Shown: one piece after another, positions 1 to 8,569 of the stretch
How the letters are laid out: every line of letters starts with the position of its first letter
How positions within the stretch are numbered: the stretch's first letter is position 1
From: CAWKOH01 sp963851245
GTDB lineage: Bacteria; Actinomycetota; Acidimicrobiia; Acidimicrobiales; Palsa-688
Assembly: GCA_963851245.1 (NCBI GenBank)
Contig: CAWKOH010000012.1
Location: 62,001-126,000 of the forward strand
Direction: 5' to 3'
Length of the DNA stretch: 64,000 bases
Program-made: the position numbers and the translations under genes
Notes under the pieces: model-generated
Database searches by the model: none
Seen by the model: the letters and a program-made list of their open reading frames with translations, nothing else
What the model was told of the DNA's origin: nothing

Positions 1-745
1 TCGACCCTCGCCAGCCCGCACCTCTGCCGCCCCTTCGAGCACGGAGCCGACGTGGTGGTTCATTCGGCGACCAAGTTCATCGGGGGCCACGGGACCTCGA
101 TGGGCGGCGTCGTGGTGGAAAGCGGTCGCTTCGACTGGGCCAACGGCCGTTTCCCCCGTATGACCGAACCCGTGGCCGGGTACGGCGGACTTGCGATACT
201 GGGACAACTTCGGCGAGTACGGATTCTGCACCCAGCTGCGCGTCGAGCAACTTCGGGACTTCGGAACCTGCTTGGCCCCTCTCAACGCCTTCCTGCTGCT
301 TCAGGGCCTGGAGACGCTGCCGCTCCGCATGGAAGCCCATGTCGCCAATGCGGTGGGGCTTGCCGAGCATCTGGCCGGGCATCCCGCCGTGGCCTGGGTC
401 TCCTACGCCGGGCTCGAGTACCTCGCCCTACCATGCGCTGGCCCGTCGTTATTGCCGCCACGGCCCCGGGGCGGTCTTCTCCTTCGGGGTCAAAGGGGGC
501 TACGCCGGTGGTCAGGCCTTCATCGAGGCAGTGGAGTTGGCCAGTCACCTGGCCAACGTCGGCGATACCCGAACGCTCGTGATCCACCCGCCTCCACCAC
601 CCACCGCCGACTATCCGACGAGGATCAGCTGGCTGCGGGGGTCGGGCCCGACCTGGTCCGGGTTTCGGTCGGCATCGAGGATCTCGACGACATCATCTGG
701 GACTTCGAACGGGCCCTGGACGCCGCGATCAAGGCGGCCGAATGA
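1..745 (+). CDS. metY: O-acetylhomoserine sulfhydrylase, 3' part, frameshifted
   Basis: C-terminal part of a PLP-dependent Cys/Met-metabolism enzyme that makes homocysteine from O-acetylhomoserine and sulfide. The 5' end lies outside the window. The motif HSATKFIGGHG near base 60-90 holds the Schiff-base lysine. Further signatures are RYWDNFGEYGF, the VFSFGVKGG block and the C-terminal LVRVSVGIEDLDDI. The reading frame changes three times, near bases 193 (an extra g), 420 (an extra a) and 590 (a missing g). Correcting these single bases gives a continuous, well conserved protein. I therefore see sequencing error as likelier than a pseudogene. The stop overlaps the next ATG as ATGA, which suggests cotranscription. 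The family is secure; its cystathionine-synthase relatives are the only alternative. Confidence 0.85.
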
Positions 746-1283
746 CACCGGACTCCGCCATCTCCGAGTCCGTGAGTGCAGACACCTGGACTCCGCCGTC
801 GGCACAGGAGCGCCTGCGGATCCTCAACCGGACACGCACCATCGCCGTGGTCGGGGCTTCCTCCAACCCGGCTCGGCCCAGCTATTTCGTGGCGACCTAC
901 CTTCTCAGCTCCAGCACCGACTACACCGTGTGGTTTGTCAACCCGCGGGAGAAGAACCGATACTTGGCCATCAGGTATACCCCACGCTGGCCGACTTGCC
1001 AGCGTCTCCCGACCTGGTCGACGTGTTCCGCCGTGCCGACGACCTGCCTCGGGTGGCGTCCGAAGCCGTGGCCGCCCGGGCTCGCACCTTCTGGGCTCAG
1101 CTCGGACTGTGGAACGACGAGGCCGCCGAGATCGCCTTCCGGGGCGGCCTGTCGGTGGTGATGAACCGTTGCGTGAAGATAGAGCACGCCCGTTTCGCCG
1201 GTGGCTTGCACCTGGCCGGCTTCGACACCGGGGTGATCAACTCGAAGCGGGCCCGCCGCCCCGGACCGGCTGGCCCGCGCTAG
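742..1283 (+). CDS. CoA-binding domain protein (YccU-like), frameshifted
   Basis: Small Rossmann-type CoA-binding protein. The N-terminal part has TIAVVGASSNPARPSYFVA, the typical nucleotide-binding loop. After a one-base shift near 955-965 the protein continues as VYPTLADLP, DVFRRADDLP and FWAQLGLWNDEAA, ending in a CIEHARF-like segment (here CVKIEHARFAG). This is the usual order for the YccU/CoA_binding_2 family, whose cellular role is not well defined. It starts inside the metY stop codon (ATGA), and a metY partnership is common in actinobacteria as far as I know. Its 3' end overlaps the convergent monooxygenase gene by about 47 bases. Confidence 0.75.
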
Positions 1284-2554
1284 TAGCCCCCCGCTGTCCG
1301 ATACTCAGGCAGACGTTCGCGGTCTGGTCGAGGTATGCGACCAGGTGAGCGCTCAGGTCCCGGGCGTCGTCGCCGGCGCCGTCGATGAAGGTCGATTTGC
1401 GGCGCCGTAAGAACGTGGCGCTCATGAGGTACACCCCGGGAACCGAGGTGACTCCACCATCGTGGCGAACCCGGCCCTTGCCGTCGAGGGCCGGGAGGTG
1501 CAACCAGGGGTACTCGGGTCGGTAGCCCGTCGCCCAGATGATCGTCTTGATTTCCGATCGCATCGACATCAAAAGGGGGGGTGACGGTGGCACTCGGGTT
1601 GGCACCGGCCGCTCGGGTGGTTCCGCCTCTCGATCGAGCCCGCTTTCGCTAGCCCACTCGTCGAGGGAATCGAGTAGGCGGCCGAGTTTGAGATCAGCCA
1701 GCGCGCACTGGTTCGGGAGAGAACCTGAGAACTGCGCCGTCCCCTCAGCGGTGACACCGGCCAGCCGTCCCACGATCCGGACGCCGATCTCCTGGAGCGA
1801 GTTGAGGTCGACGGTGGCTCGCCGCGGCAGAACCGACGAGTTGGAACGACGCCACGTTGCGGGCTCGGATGATGTCATCCACCTCGTCGTAGCGCTCGTT
1901 GAGTATGCCGGCGGCGTCGAGCCACCACATGATGTCCATCCCCCGATAGAGCCGGGGCAGCCGGACGTGACTGCCCACCGCCAGGGTCACCTGGCGCCCC
2001 GACCTCTGGAGCTCTTCGGCCAGCTGAACACCGGTCGCGGCCGCGCCCACCACCAGTACCCCACCGTCTTCGAGTTGGTCGGGGTTGCGGTACTCGGCCG
2101 AACTGATCGAGGCGACATGAGCGGGGACCGCCTCGGCGACGGCCGGTACGTCCGGGGAGCTGTAGGGGCCGCTGGCGATAACCACCGTGCGGGCTCGCCA
2201 TTCGCCGCCGGTCGTCTCGACCGCCAGACCGTCCTCGGAAGGCCGCACCGACAAGACCTCGGTCTGCGGCTCGACCGGAGCCGAGATGTCGGTGGCGTAG
2301 TGGCTGATGTAGTCGACCACCTCGGGCATGGTCATGAAGCCGTCGGGATCGTCGCCCTGGTACCGGTACCCGGGAAGGCGGTTCATCCAGTTCGGAGTGA
2401 GCAGGCGGAGCGAGTCCCAGCGCTCCGTCCGCCAGGATTCGGCCACCTCACCCCGCTCGATCAAAACGTGATCGATTGACCGTTCAGAGAGGCACTTGCT
2501 CATCGCCAGCCCGGTCTGCCCGGCGCCGACGATGACCGTCGTGACCCTACGCAA
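1237..2554 (-). CDS. FAD-dependent monooxygenase (CzcO-like flavoprotein), frameshifted
   Basis: Flavin-containing monooxygenase-type oxidoreductase. The N-terminal GAGQTGLAMSKCL is the FAD dinucleotide-binding loop. ESWRTERWDSLRLLTPN follows, then a second Rossmann motif VVGAAATGVQLAEEL for NAD(P)H, and late in the protein IIWATGYRPEYPWL and FLRRRKSTFIDGAGDDARDL. The frame changes once, near 1835-1860. The most plausible start is TTG at 2554, with no clear Shine-Dalgarno sequence. The substrate cannot be read from the sequence. The gene is convergent with the CoA-binding gene and lies upstream of nothing obviously related. Confidence 0.8.
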
Positions 2555-2594
2555 CGAGATGAGCCCCGGTCGTCAGATGCCGGCGGTCAGGCGG

Positions 2595-3155
2595 TCAGGC
2601 GACCTCGACCGTGACGTTGGTCGGGTTCGTGACGATGTCGAATACCGCGGACCGTTTCGCCGACTGAGCAACCAGTGCCTTGATGTCCTCCGGCGAGGCG
2701 TCGGCGTCGATGTTGTAGGTGACCTTGATGTTGCTGAACCCGTTGCGCACCTCGGGGTCGGCTCCGAGAATTCCCCGGACGTCCATGTCGCCCTGGAGGC
2801 TGGCGCTGACAGAACGAAGCTGGATGTCGCGGTTCTGAGCCACCGCGGCCACCCCGGCGGTGAGACAGCTGGCCAGACTGACGAGCAGTAGCTCGACAGG
2901 TGTGGCGCCCTCGTCCTCGGATGCCAACAACTCCGGGTGGTCGCCGTCGTAGACGAAATCGGTGCGGTGCTTTTGCTCGGCGCCGAGCCCGAAGAAGCCG
3001 TCGACGCTGCTTCGGCTGTGCGTCCCGTTGACCCAGGTGTTGGTCACCCGCCATTTGAAGTTGGCCCCCTCCGGTTGGGCGGCCAGCATGTCTCGGGCCT
3101 GCAGCAGAAACTCCGTGTTGACCCCGTTGTTGACGGGAGTGGCGGTGTCGGTCAT
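2595..3155 (-). CDS. OsmC family protein
   Basis: OsmC/Ohr-fold protein of about 186 residues. These proteins are cytosolic thiol-dependent peroxidases that reduce organic hydroperoxides. The ATG at 3155 is preceded by a strong AGGAGG, which fixes the start. The segment TPVELLLVSLASCLTAGVAAVA carries the peroxidatic cysteine on the central helix. The second, resolving cysteine of classical OsmC is replaced (AKRSAVFDIVTNP), and I find only one cysteine in the whole protein. It may thus depend on an outside thiol or be a non-peroxidase member. The long N-terminal part, with GFFGLGAEQKHRTDFVYDGDHPELL, fits the YhfA-like OsmC subgroup. Confidence 0.85.
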   Translation of the reverse strand: MTDTATPVNNGVNTEFLLQARDMLAAQPEGANFKWRVTNTWVNGTHSRSSVDGFFGLGAEQKHRTDFVYDGDHPELLASEDEGATPVELLLVSLASCLTAGVAAVAQNRDIQLRSVSASLQGDMDVRGILGADPEVRNGFSNIKVTYNIDADASPEDIKALVAQSAKRSAVFDIVTNPTNVTVEVA

Positions 3156-3434
3156 TTTTGTCTTACCTCCTGGTCGGGCCCCCAGCCGGCAGGTTGAGTG
3201 TCCCTCGAGTGCTGCGACGATACCACCCAAATGTGACCGAGCAGGTCAAGAAATCCCTTAGGTGTACTTACGGTCAACCGGGACTTGGCGGCCGCGCTGG
3301 CCGTAATCTGGCTATCCGCGGCCCGTCGCAGATATGCGCCCAGGGAAGGGGATATCGACTTCGCCACCTCGGGCGGCCCGCGGTAACCAGGCCTCTCCCA
3401 GGAAAGGGACATCTGCCGGGTTAAGGGAACGGTG

Positions 3435-3605
3435 TTAATGAACTGCCGAGAAGAGGTTTGACGCCCCCAGCGGCCATTCGCCGAGGTCGTCATCGATCGA
3501 GAGTTCGACGAGATCGTGCTTCGATGGAACCGTCCCGCACTCTGGGCACCATCTCCATGAACCGTCGATATTCACCGCGGGGCATCGCTCGCAGCAGAAG
3601 GGCAT
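3435..3605 (-). CDS. tiny zinc-ribbon protein, 56 aa
   Basis: A 56-codon reading frame shorter than usual gene-calling limits. It opens with MPFCCERCPAVN and continues with SWRWCPECGTVP, giving two CxxC pairs (Cys5/Cys8 and Cys20/Cys23) spaced as in a small zinc ribbon. The C-terminal half is acidic (LSIDDDLGEW). A weak AAGGAT ribosome site lies about a dozen bases upstream. The competing frames in this stretch look like random translation. I cannot name a family. Zinc ribbons of this size are often DNA- or protein-binding accessory factors; no function is assigned here. Confidence 0.5.
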   Translation of the reverse strand: MPFCCERCPAVNIDGSWRWCPECGTVPSKHDLVELSIDDDLGEWPLGASNLFSAVH

Positions 3606-3697
3606 GTGTTCAACCGATCCTTTGTACGTCTGGCCGAGCCGCCGTTGCTCGCCATTGAGCGTCTAAAAGGCGTTCATGAATCATACTCGATGGGCCC

Positions 3698-4234
3698 TTA
3701 TCGGGCAATAGGTGATCGGTGCGATTTCGCCGGTGAAGAGGGGCGGGAAAGGCCGTTCCGCCGGAGCCAAAACGGCACCCCGAACCAAGCGACCCCGAAC
3801 AGGAGCGCCGCGCCCCCGCCGCAGATGGCTCCCGCGAGGCTGCCTCCGACCCAGTCAGTGGTGAGTGCAACGGCTCCTACCATCGACAGCGATAGGACAG
3901 CCAATCCCGCCACCGCAAGTCGATTGCTGAAGGTGACCAGCTCGTCTTTGACGCCGATGCGGAACAGGAAGCGGTGCACTGCAACCGGTGCGATCAGCAG
4001 GGCCGCGGCCATGCCCGAGAAGGTCAGTGTGACGAGGTACAGGTCACGCTGGGTCGATGAGGTCTGCGAGAAGCGAGCTTGGAAGGCGATGCCCAACAAG
4101 AAAGCGAAGAGAACCTGCACCCCGGTTCCGATGACGCGGAGCTCTTGCAGCAGTTCAGCCCAGTTACGGTCGAGCTGATCAGCCCTGCTCTCGTCACGGT
4201 CGTAGTCCGGACCCGACATTTCGTGTTGGGCCAT
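3698..4234 (-). CDS. DUF6328 family membrane protein
   Basis: About 178 residues. The N-terminal third is charged and cytosolic (DRDESRADQLDRNWAELLQELRV). Four hydrophobic segments follow: VQVLFAFLLGIAFQARF, LYLVTLTFSGMAAALLIAPVAV, LAVAGLAVLSLSMVGAVAL and AICGGGAALLFGVAWFGVPF. The RVIGTGVQVLFAFLL and TLTFSGMAAALLIAPVAVHR segments are typical of DUF6328, an actinobacterial integral membrane family of unknown function. GTG at 4237 is an alternative start; I prefer the ATG at 4234. It lies among SHOCT and DUF6325 genes of the same strand. Confidence 0.75.
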   Translation of the reverse strand: MAQHEMSGPDYDRDESRADQLDRNWAELLQELRVIGTGVQVLFAFLLGIAFQARFSQTSSTQRDLYLVTLTFSGMAAALLIAPVAVHRFLFRIGVKDELVTFSNRLAVAGLAVLSLSMVGAVALTTDWVGGSLAGAICGGGAALLFGVAWFGVPFWLRRNGLSRPSSPAKSHRSPIAR

Positions 4235-4398
4235 CACAAGCTGGTTATCTACCCTCGCTGGGCCACTTCACTCGCGAGACCTGGCAGAGCCAGCAGTCAG
4301 TAAAATCGAGGTTCCGGACCGATCCGGCCTTGCCGGAAGGTCCCGGTCGCGCCCTTACCCCTGGAGCAGCCAGCGGGGGGACGGCGTAAGCACCGTCC

Positions 4399-4739
4399 TC
4401 AGGAGGCTGCCAGGAGCTTCGCCTTCTGGGCCTGGAACTCCTCGTCGGTGAGGATGCCCTGGTTCTTGAGCTCGGCCAGCTCCTTGAGCTGTGCGATGGT
4501 GTCGACCTGAGGCGCCGGTGGAGGCTTGGGAAGGCGCGCTGGGCTGCCTGCTGCTGGGCATAGGCCTGCTGCTGGGCATAGGCCTGCTGCTGGGCGGACG
4601 CCTGTTGCTGCTCGTAGTACTGCTGCTCCTCCTGGGCGGACCAACGATTGGCCTGACGGCGCGAGACGCGGTTCGATACGGCCGTTGCCGTGCCGGCGAC
4701 GACGGCCGTTCGGGCGACTCCTCGAAGTAATCCGGGCAT
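4399..4739 (-). CDS. SHOCT domain protein with Gln/Ala repeats, frameshifted
   Basis: The N-terminus MPGLLRGVARTAVVAG leads into SNRVSRRQ, then a glutamine-rich stretch built from an 18-base tandem repeat (QAYAQQ units, bases about 4545-4610). Just after the repeat the frame shifts, and the protein resumes as DTIAQLKELAELKNQGIL and TDEEFQAQKAKLLAAS, a textbook C-terminal SHOCT domain. SHOCT domains are short helical oligomerisation modules at protein ends. Repeat-associated slippage, in the cell or in the sequencing, could explain the shift. Function unknown. The neighbouring DUF6325 gene lies 19 bases upstream on the same strand, so they are probably cotranscribed. Confidence 0.7.
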
Positions 4740-4758
4740 GGTGTGCTCCTTGGTCAGT

Positions 4759-5214
4759 TCAGCGGTCGGTTGCGTCGAGCGAAGCCACGATGTCGTCGAG
4801 GGGGATGTACCCCGCCGCGACGAGCTGTGCCTTCCCCCGACGTAGAGCTGCCGTGAAAGGCGCGGCCCATCGGTTCTCGAAGATCAGGATGCCGGCGGAC
4901 GAACCGGGCTCTATCGCGCTCTTGGCGTCCTCGAGGTCGCTCTCATCTAGCAGCCCGGACGAAACCCCCTCGAAGACGGCCAGGTCGAACTGACCGTCGG
5001 CGTCGAGGTCTTGCAGCTCGAGCGCCTCTATAGACCCGTCCGCGTCCCGCCGGACGAACATGAGGTCGAGGATCCTTATGACGCCGCGATCGACCAGGTC
5101 AAGAAGGACTGTGAGGCCTCCTCCCGTCATCTGATTGCCGGGAAACTCCACAATCAGATAGCTGATGGGTCCCAGGGCGCCGGCTTCGTCCTTGTCCGTC
5201 GTGGTCGTCGTCAA
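4759..5214 (-). CDS. DUF6325 family protein
   Basis: About 151 residues. I choose the TTG at 5214 because AGGAG lies seven bases upstream and the protein then starts MTTTTTDKDEAGALGP. The body has a beta-alpha pattern: ISYLIVEFPG, LVDRGVIRILDLMFVRRDADG, a central acidic stretch, and SSAGILIFENRWAAPFTAAL near the end. This is the arrangement of DUF6325, related in look to the DUF1269 proteins. Function unknown; it is soluble. A paralogue lies at 7517-7975 on the other strand, beyond the SulP gene. Confidence 0.75.
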   Translation of the reverse strand: MTTTTTDKDEAGALGPISYLIVEFPGNQMTGGGLTVLLDLVDRGVIRILDLMFVRRDADGSIEALELQDLDADGQFDLAVFEGVSSGLLDESDLEDAKSAIEPGSSAGILIFENRWAAPFTAALRRGKAQLVAAGYIPLDDIVASLDATDR

Positions 5215-5462
5215 TGGCGGGCTCCTACTCTCGAGTGGGCGTAGAGCGTGCAGACGGCACAACAATAGGACGGCCGGAAGTGGAGTACCTCACCCGCACA
5301 GGGGTGGATGGAATCCGGCCGGCGGCTCGAGCCGGACCACCCCTTCGCGAGTGGTGCGTCCCGAGCCCTTTTCGGTAAGGATGGTGCGAAGCGAGGGTCC
5401 CCGGGCGGCGCTCGGGTCGCCGGGTCCCTTATTCCAAGAGAACCGCCGTGAGGATTAATGCC

Positions 5463-5665
5463 ATGCCACGCTTCAGGCTGTCCCGTAGCGAGTTGACCGG
5501 CTTGCTCACCCAGGCCCCCGTGTACCGGGACTGAGTACAGGGACTGGGCCGCGCTGGTCGTCGACCCGGTCAGGCAGATCGAAGCGCTCGCCGACCTGCG
5601 CGACCGGGGGTTGCTCTCGCCGGATGAGTTCGAAGTGCCAGATGGCCAAGGTTCTGCAGCGCTAG
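5463..5665 (+). pseudogene. SHOCT protein remnant
   Basis: Short coding remnant in three frames. It starts MPRFRLSRSELTGLLTQAPV and runs into a stop after about 23 codons. A second frame encodes DPVRQIEALADLRDRGLL and SPDEFE, and a third MAKVLQR followed by a stop. Joined, the last two make a SHOCT domain like those at 4399-4739 and 17448-17843. At least two indels separate the pieces, so it is either a decayed gene or poorly sequenced. GAGG lies just upstream of the chosen ATG. Confidence 0.5.
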
Positions 5666-5734
5666 GAGGCTGACGGGGAACGGGCCGATCGCCCGGGCTG
5701 ATCGTGCCAACTTCTCGTATCCACGGACGATGAA

Positions 5735-7453
5735 ATGATGTCGTCCTTCCTCCCCGGGGTGGCGATCCTGCGCACCTATCAGGCGCGCTGGCTCCCCAAG
5801 GACGTCGCCGCCGGGCTCATACTCACCGCGCTCCTGGTGCCTCAGGGCATGGCCTATGCCGAGCTGGCCGGCCTGCCGGCGATCACAGGCTTGTACACGT
5901 CGATCCTCTGTTTGCTCGGCTATGCGGTCTTCGGGCCGTCGAAGATCCTGGTCCTCGGACCCGACTCATCGCTAGGGCCGATGATCGCCGCCACCATCCT
6001 CCCGCTCGTGGGAGCCCACGGCGATCCCTCCAGGGCGATCGCTCTGGCGTCGATGCTCGGCCTGCTGGTCGGGGCGATCACCACCCTGGCGGGTCTGGCC
6101 AAGCTCGGCTTCGTCGCCGATCTCCTCTCCAAGCCCACCATGATCGGGTACATGAACGGCCTCGCCGTCACCATCGTCGTCGGTCAGCTTCCGAAGCTGT
6201 TCGGCTTCTCCGTCGAAGGAGACGGCTTCATCAAAGAGTTGCGAGGCTTCGTGGACGGGCTCTCCCGAGGCGAAACGGTGACGGCCGCCCTCGCCGTGGG
6301 GCTCTTCGGCTTGGTCGTGATCGCCGCCTTCCGGAGGTGGGTTCCCAGGGTTCCCGCCGTGCTGCCGGCCGTGATCCTCTCGATCCTGGCCACCTCACTC
6401 TTCAATCTGGCCGACCACGGGGTCTCGTTGGTTGGGACATTGCCGAGAGGTTTCCCTCCCTTCACCATTCCCCACGTGCGCTTCTCGGATCTCGGCCTCC
6501 TCATAGCCGGAGCCTTGGGGATCGCGGTGGTGTCCCTGGCCGACACCATCTCCACCGCGTCTTCTTTCGCGGATCGAAGTGGCGACGAGATCGACGGGAA
6601 CCGGGAGATGATCGGGATCGGGGCTGCCAATATTGCGGCCGGGCTCTTCCAGGGATTTCCGGTGTCAACGAGCGGGTCGCGGACCGCCGTGGCCCAGCAG
6701 GCCGGTGCGAAGACGCAGGCGACCGGCGTGGTCGGGGCTCTCGGGATCACGCTCATGCTCGTGTTGGTGCCCGGACTTCTGCGCAACCTACCCCAGCCCA
6801 CGCTCGCTGCCGTTGTGATCGCCGCCGCCTTGTCACTTGCCGATCTTCCCGGTACCACCCGCTTGTTCCGCCAGCGGCGGGCCGAGTTCGCCCTGTCGAT
6901 AGCCGCCTTTCTCGGGGTGACCCTGCTCGGGGTGCTTCCAGGTATTGCCATCGCGGTCGCCTTGTCGATCGGCAACGTGTTCCGCCGGTTGTGGTGGCCT
7001 TATGAAACGAATCTGGGCCGGGTGACTGGCCTATCCGGCTACCACGATGTCAGAAGCTATCCCGAGGCCGAACAGTTGCCGGGCTGTGCCATCTGCCGTT
7101 TCGACGCCCCTCTCTTCTTCGCCAATGCCCGGGCCTTTCGGGAACACATCCGGGTGCTGGCCGCATCAGACCCCACGCCAAGGTGGATCATCGTGGCGGC
7201 CGAACCCATCACCGACGTGGACACCACCGCGGCAGACATGCTCGAGGACCTCGACGAGGACCTCAACTCCCGCGGTATCAACCTTGTATTCGCCGAGCTG
7301 AAAGATCCCGTTCGCGAGAAGATCAACCGCTACGGCCTCACCAGGACAATCGACCCGGCTCACTTCTTCCCTACGCTCGACGACGCGGTGGAGGCCTTTA
7401 GCCAGCAGTCAGGAGCGCACTGGGGCGAAACAGTGCCGCCGGACACAGACTGA
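5735..7453 (+). CDS. SulP family anion transporter with STAS domain
   Basis: A 572-residue inner-membrane transporter of the SLC26/SulP family, which carries sulfate, bicarbonate or related anions. LTALLVPQGMAYAELAGLP in the first membrane segments is the family signature. About ten to twelve hydrophobic segments follow to residue 430. The cytosolic STAS domain then runs to about residue 560 (ICRFDAPLFFANARAFREHI, DTTAADMLEDLDEDL). The gene is intact amid frameshifted neighbours. The substrate is unknown; sulfate is only a guess. The start is the first of two adjacent ATG codons. A good terminator follows the stop. Confidence 0.9.
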   Translation: MMSSFLPGVAILRTYQARWLPKDVAAGLILTALLVPQGMAYAELAGLPAITGLYTSILCLLGYAVFGPSKILVLGPDSSLGPMIAATILPLVGAHGDPSRAIALASMLGLLVGAITTLAGLAKLGFVADLLSKPTMIGYMNGLAVTIVVGQLPKLFGFSVEGDGFIKELRGFVDGLSRGETVTAALAVGLFGLVVIAAFRRWVPRVPAVLPAVILSILATSLFNLADHGVSLVGTLPRGFPPFTIPHVRFSDLGLLIAGALGIAVVSLADTISTASSFADRSGDEIDGNREMIGIGAANIAAGLFQGFPVSTSGSRTAVAQQAGAKTQATGVVGALGITLMLVLVPGLLRNLPQPTLAAVVIAAALSLADLPGTTRLFRQRRAEFALSIAAFLGVTLLGVLPGIAIAVALSIGNVFRRLWWPYETNLGRVTGLSGYHDVRSYPEAEQLPGCAICRFDAPLFFANARAFREHIRVLAASDPTPRWIIVAAEPITDVDTTAADMLEDLDEDLNSRGINLVFAELKDPVREKINRYGLTRTIDPAHFFPTLDDAVEAFSQQSGAHWGETVPPDTD

Positions 7454-7462
7454 AAAGTCGGA

Positions 7463-7490
7463 GACCACCCGCGCCAGGGTGGTCCTATTC
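7463..7490 (+). terminator. intrinsic terminator after the SulP gene
   Basis: Ten bases after the SulP stop, GACCACCC (7463-7470) and GGGTGGTC (7477-7484) form a perfect 8-bp stem with a six-base loop, followed by ctattctt. The T-run is poor but the stem is strong. Confidence 0.6.
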
Positions 7491-7516
7491 TTGCCACGCA
7501 GTGTGACGATAGAGAC

Positions 7517-7975
7517 GTGACAGGTGGATCCGGCCGTAGGCATCAACCGCCCCCGGTAGCCACCGACCTGGTCGAATACATCGTCATCGTGGTACCGGAT
7601 CTGGACTCACTGGACACCGTGGCGCCGGCTCTGGCCGAGATGGTCAACGCTTCCACCATTCGCCTGCTTGATCTCGTCGTCATAGGCAAGAGCCCTGATG
7701 GGGAAGTCGACGTCCTCGAGCTTGAGGCTGTCGACAGTCTGCGGCAGCTGGGTGAGCTGGATGGCGAAGTGGGCGGCCTGCTCAGCGAGCACGACGTCGA
7801 ACTGATCTCCTTGGCTCTCAGCCCGGGGACGGCGGGCGTGGTCGTCGTCACCGAGGACCACTGGGCGGAACCCCTGTCGATAGCCGCTCGGCAGGCCGGC
7901 GGTCGGATCCTGGCCGGCGAGCGGATCCCCCCCGCCCGGGTGGAAGCAGCTTTGGCCGATACCGGCGACGAGTAG
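7517..7975 (+). CDS. DUF6325 family protein, second copy
   Basis: About 152 residues, soluble. It matches the protein at 4759-5214 in architecture: VEYIVIVVPDLDSL, STIRLLDLVVIGKSPDG, an acidic middle, GTAGVVVVTEDHWAEPLSIAA and a final RVEAALADTG. The paralogues flank the SulP gene on opposite strands. Start: GTG at 7517, with no strong ribosome site visible. Function unknown. The pattern ILDLMFVRRDADG here appears as LLDLVVIGKSPDG. Confidence 0.75.
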   Translation: MTGGSGRRHQPPPVATDLVEYIVIVVPDLDSLDTVAPALAEMVNASTIRLLDLVVIGKSPDGEVDVLELEAVDSLRQLGELDGEVGGLLSEHDVELISLALSPGTAGVVVVTEDHWAEPLSIAARQAGGRILAGERIPPARVEAALADTGDE

Positions 7976-7993
7976 GCGGCGTCCAGACGGCTT

Positions 7994-8011
7994 CCACCCT
8001 CCATGGGGTGG
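7994..8011 (+). terminator. possible hairpin after the second DUF6325 gene
   Basis: CCACCC (7994-7999) pairs with GGGTGG (8006-8011) about 20 bases after the DUF6325 stop. There is no T-run, so termination is uncertain. Confidence 0.3.
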
Positions 8012-8124
8012 TACTCGACTACCCAGCGGAGTGGCACCGTGGTCACAGACGCGCTCCTCGGCTGATCGCCGGGGACCGCCGAACCATGCCACTCGCAAAA
8101 GAAGTGGCTCCCACAGAGAGGTAG

Positions 8125-8526
8125 GTGTCAGTGAAACCTTCAGGGTGGGTGGCCTTCTCGGCCATAGTCCTGATCGTCGCCGGGATCATGCGCATCCTGG
8201 ACGCGATCTGGGCGTTCAGCTACAACGGACCGGTCGTGGACAACCTCCATCAAGCCATCTTCGGCCACAGCCTTACGGCATACGGGTGGATCTGGCTGAT
8301 AGTGGGGATCATCCTGGTTGCCGCCGGGCTGCTCCTGCTGGCCGGCGGTGGAGTGGCTACTGATGTCTCCCGTTGGGTCGGTATCGTCGCGGCCGCCATC
8401 GGCGGGATCACGGCGGTCAGCTGGCTCCCGTACTACCCGGTCTGGTCGTTGATCTACATCGGGCTCGCGGTTGCCGTCATCTACGGTCTCGTGGTTCACT
8501 TCGCGGAGGAAGCCACGAGGGCGTGA
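8125..8526 (+). CDS. DUF7144 family membrane protein
   Basis: A 133-residue protein with four hydrophobic segments: WVAFSAIVLIVAGIMRILDAIWAF, YGWIWLIVGIILVAAGLLLLAG, WVGIVAAAIGGITAVSWLPYYPVW and SLIYIGLAVAVIYGLVVH. The YPVWSL(I)YI stretch and overall layout are typical of the actinobacterial DUF7144 family, of unknown function. GAGAGGTAG precedes the GTG start; a GTG two codons later is an alternative. A weak hairpin (GCCACT/AGTGGC, 8088-8108) lies just before the ribosome site. Confidence 0.75.
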   Translation: MSVKPSGWVAFSAIVLIVAGIMRILDAIWAFSYNGPVVDNLHQAIFGHSLTAYGWIWLIVGIILVAAGLLLLAGGGVATDVSRWVGIVAAAIGGITAVSWLPYYPVWSLIYIGLAVAVIYGLVVHFAEEATRA

Positions 8527-8569
8527 CCCCAGAGCCGCGCTGTTCGCGGTGAGTTCGGAACGGCTGACG

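Noticed and set aside
1538..2479. Plus-strand frame across the monooxygenase
   Set aside because: The minus-strand FAD motifs explain the region.
8081..8124. 12-codon leader ORF before the DUF7144 gene
   Set aside because: Too short, no ribosome site, no conserved feature.
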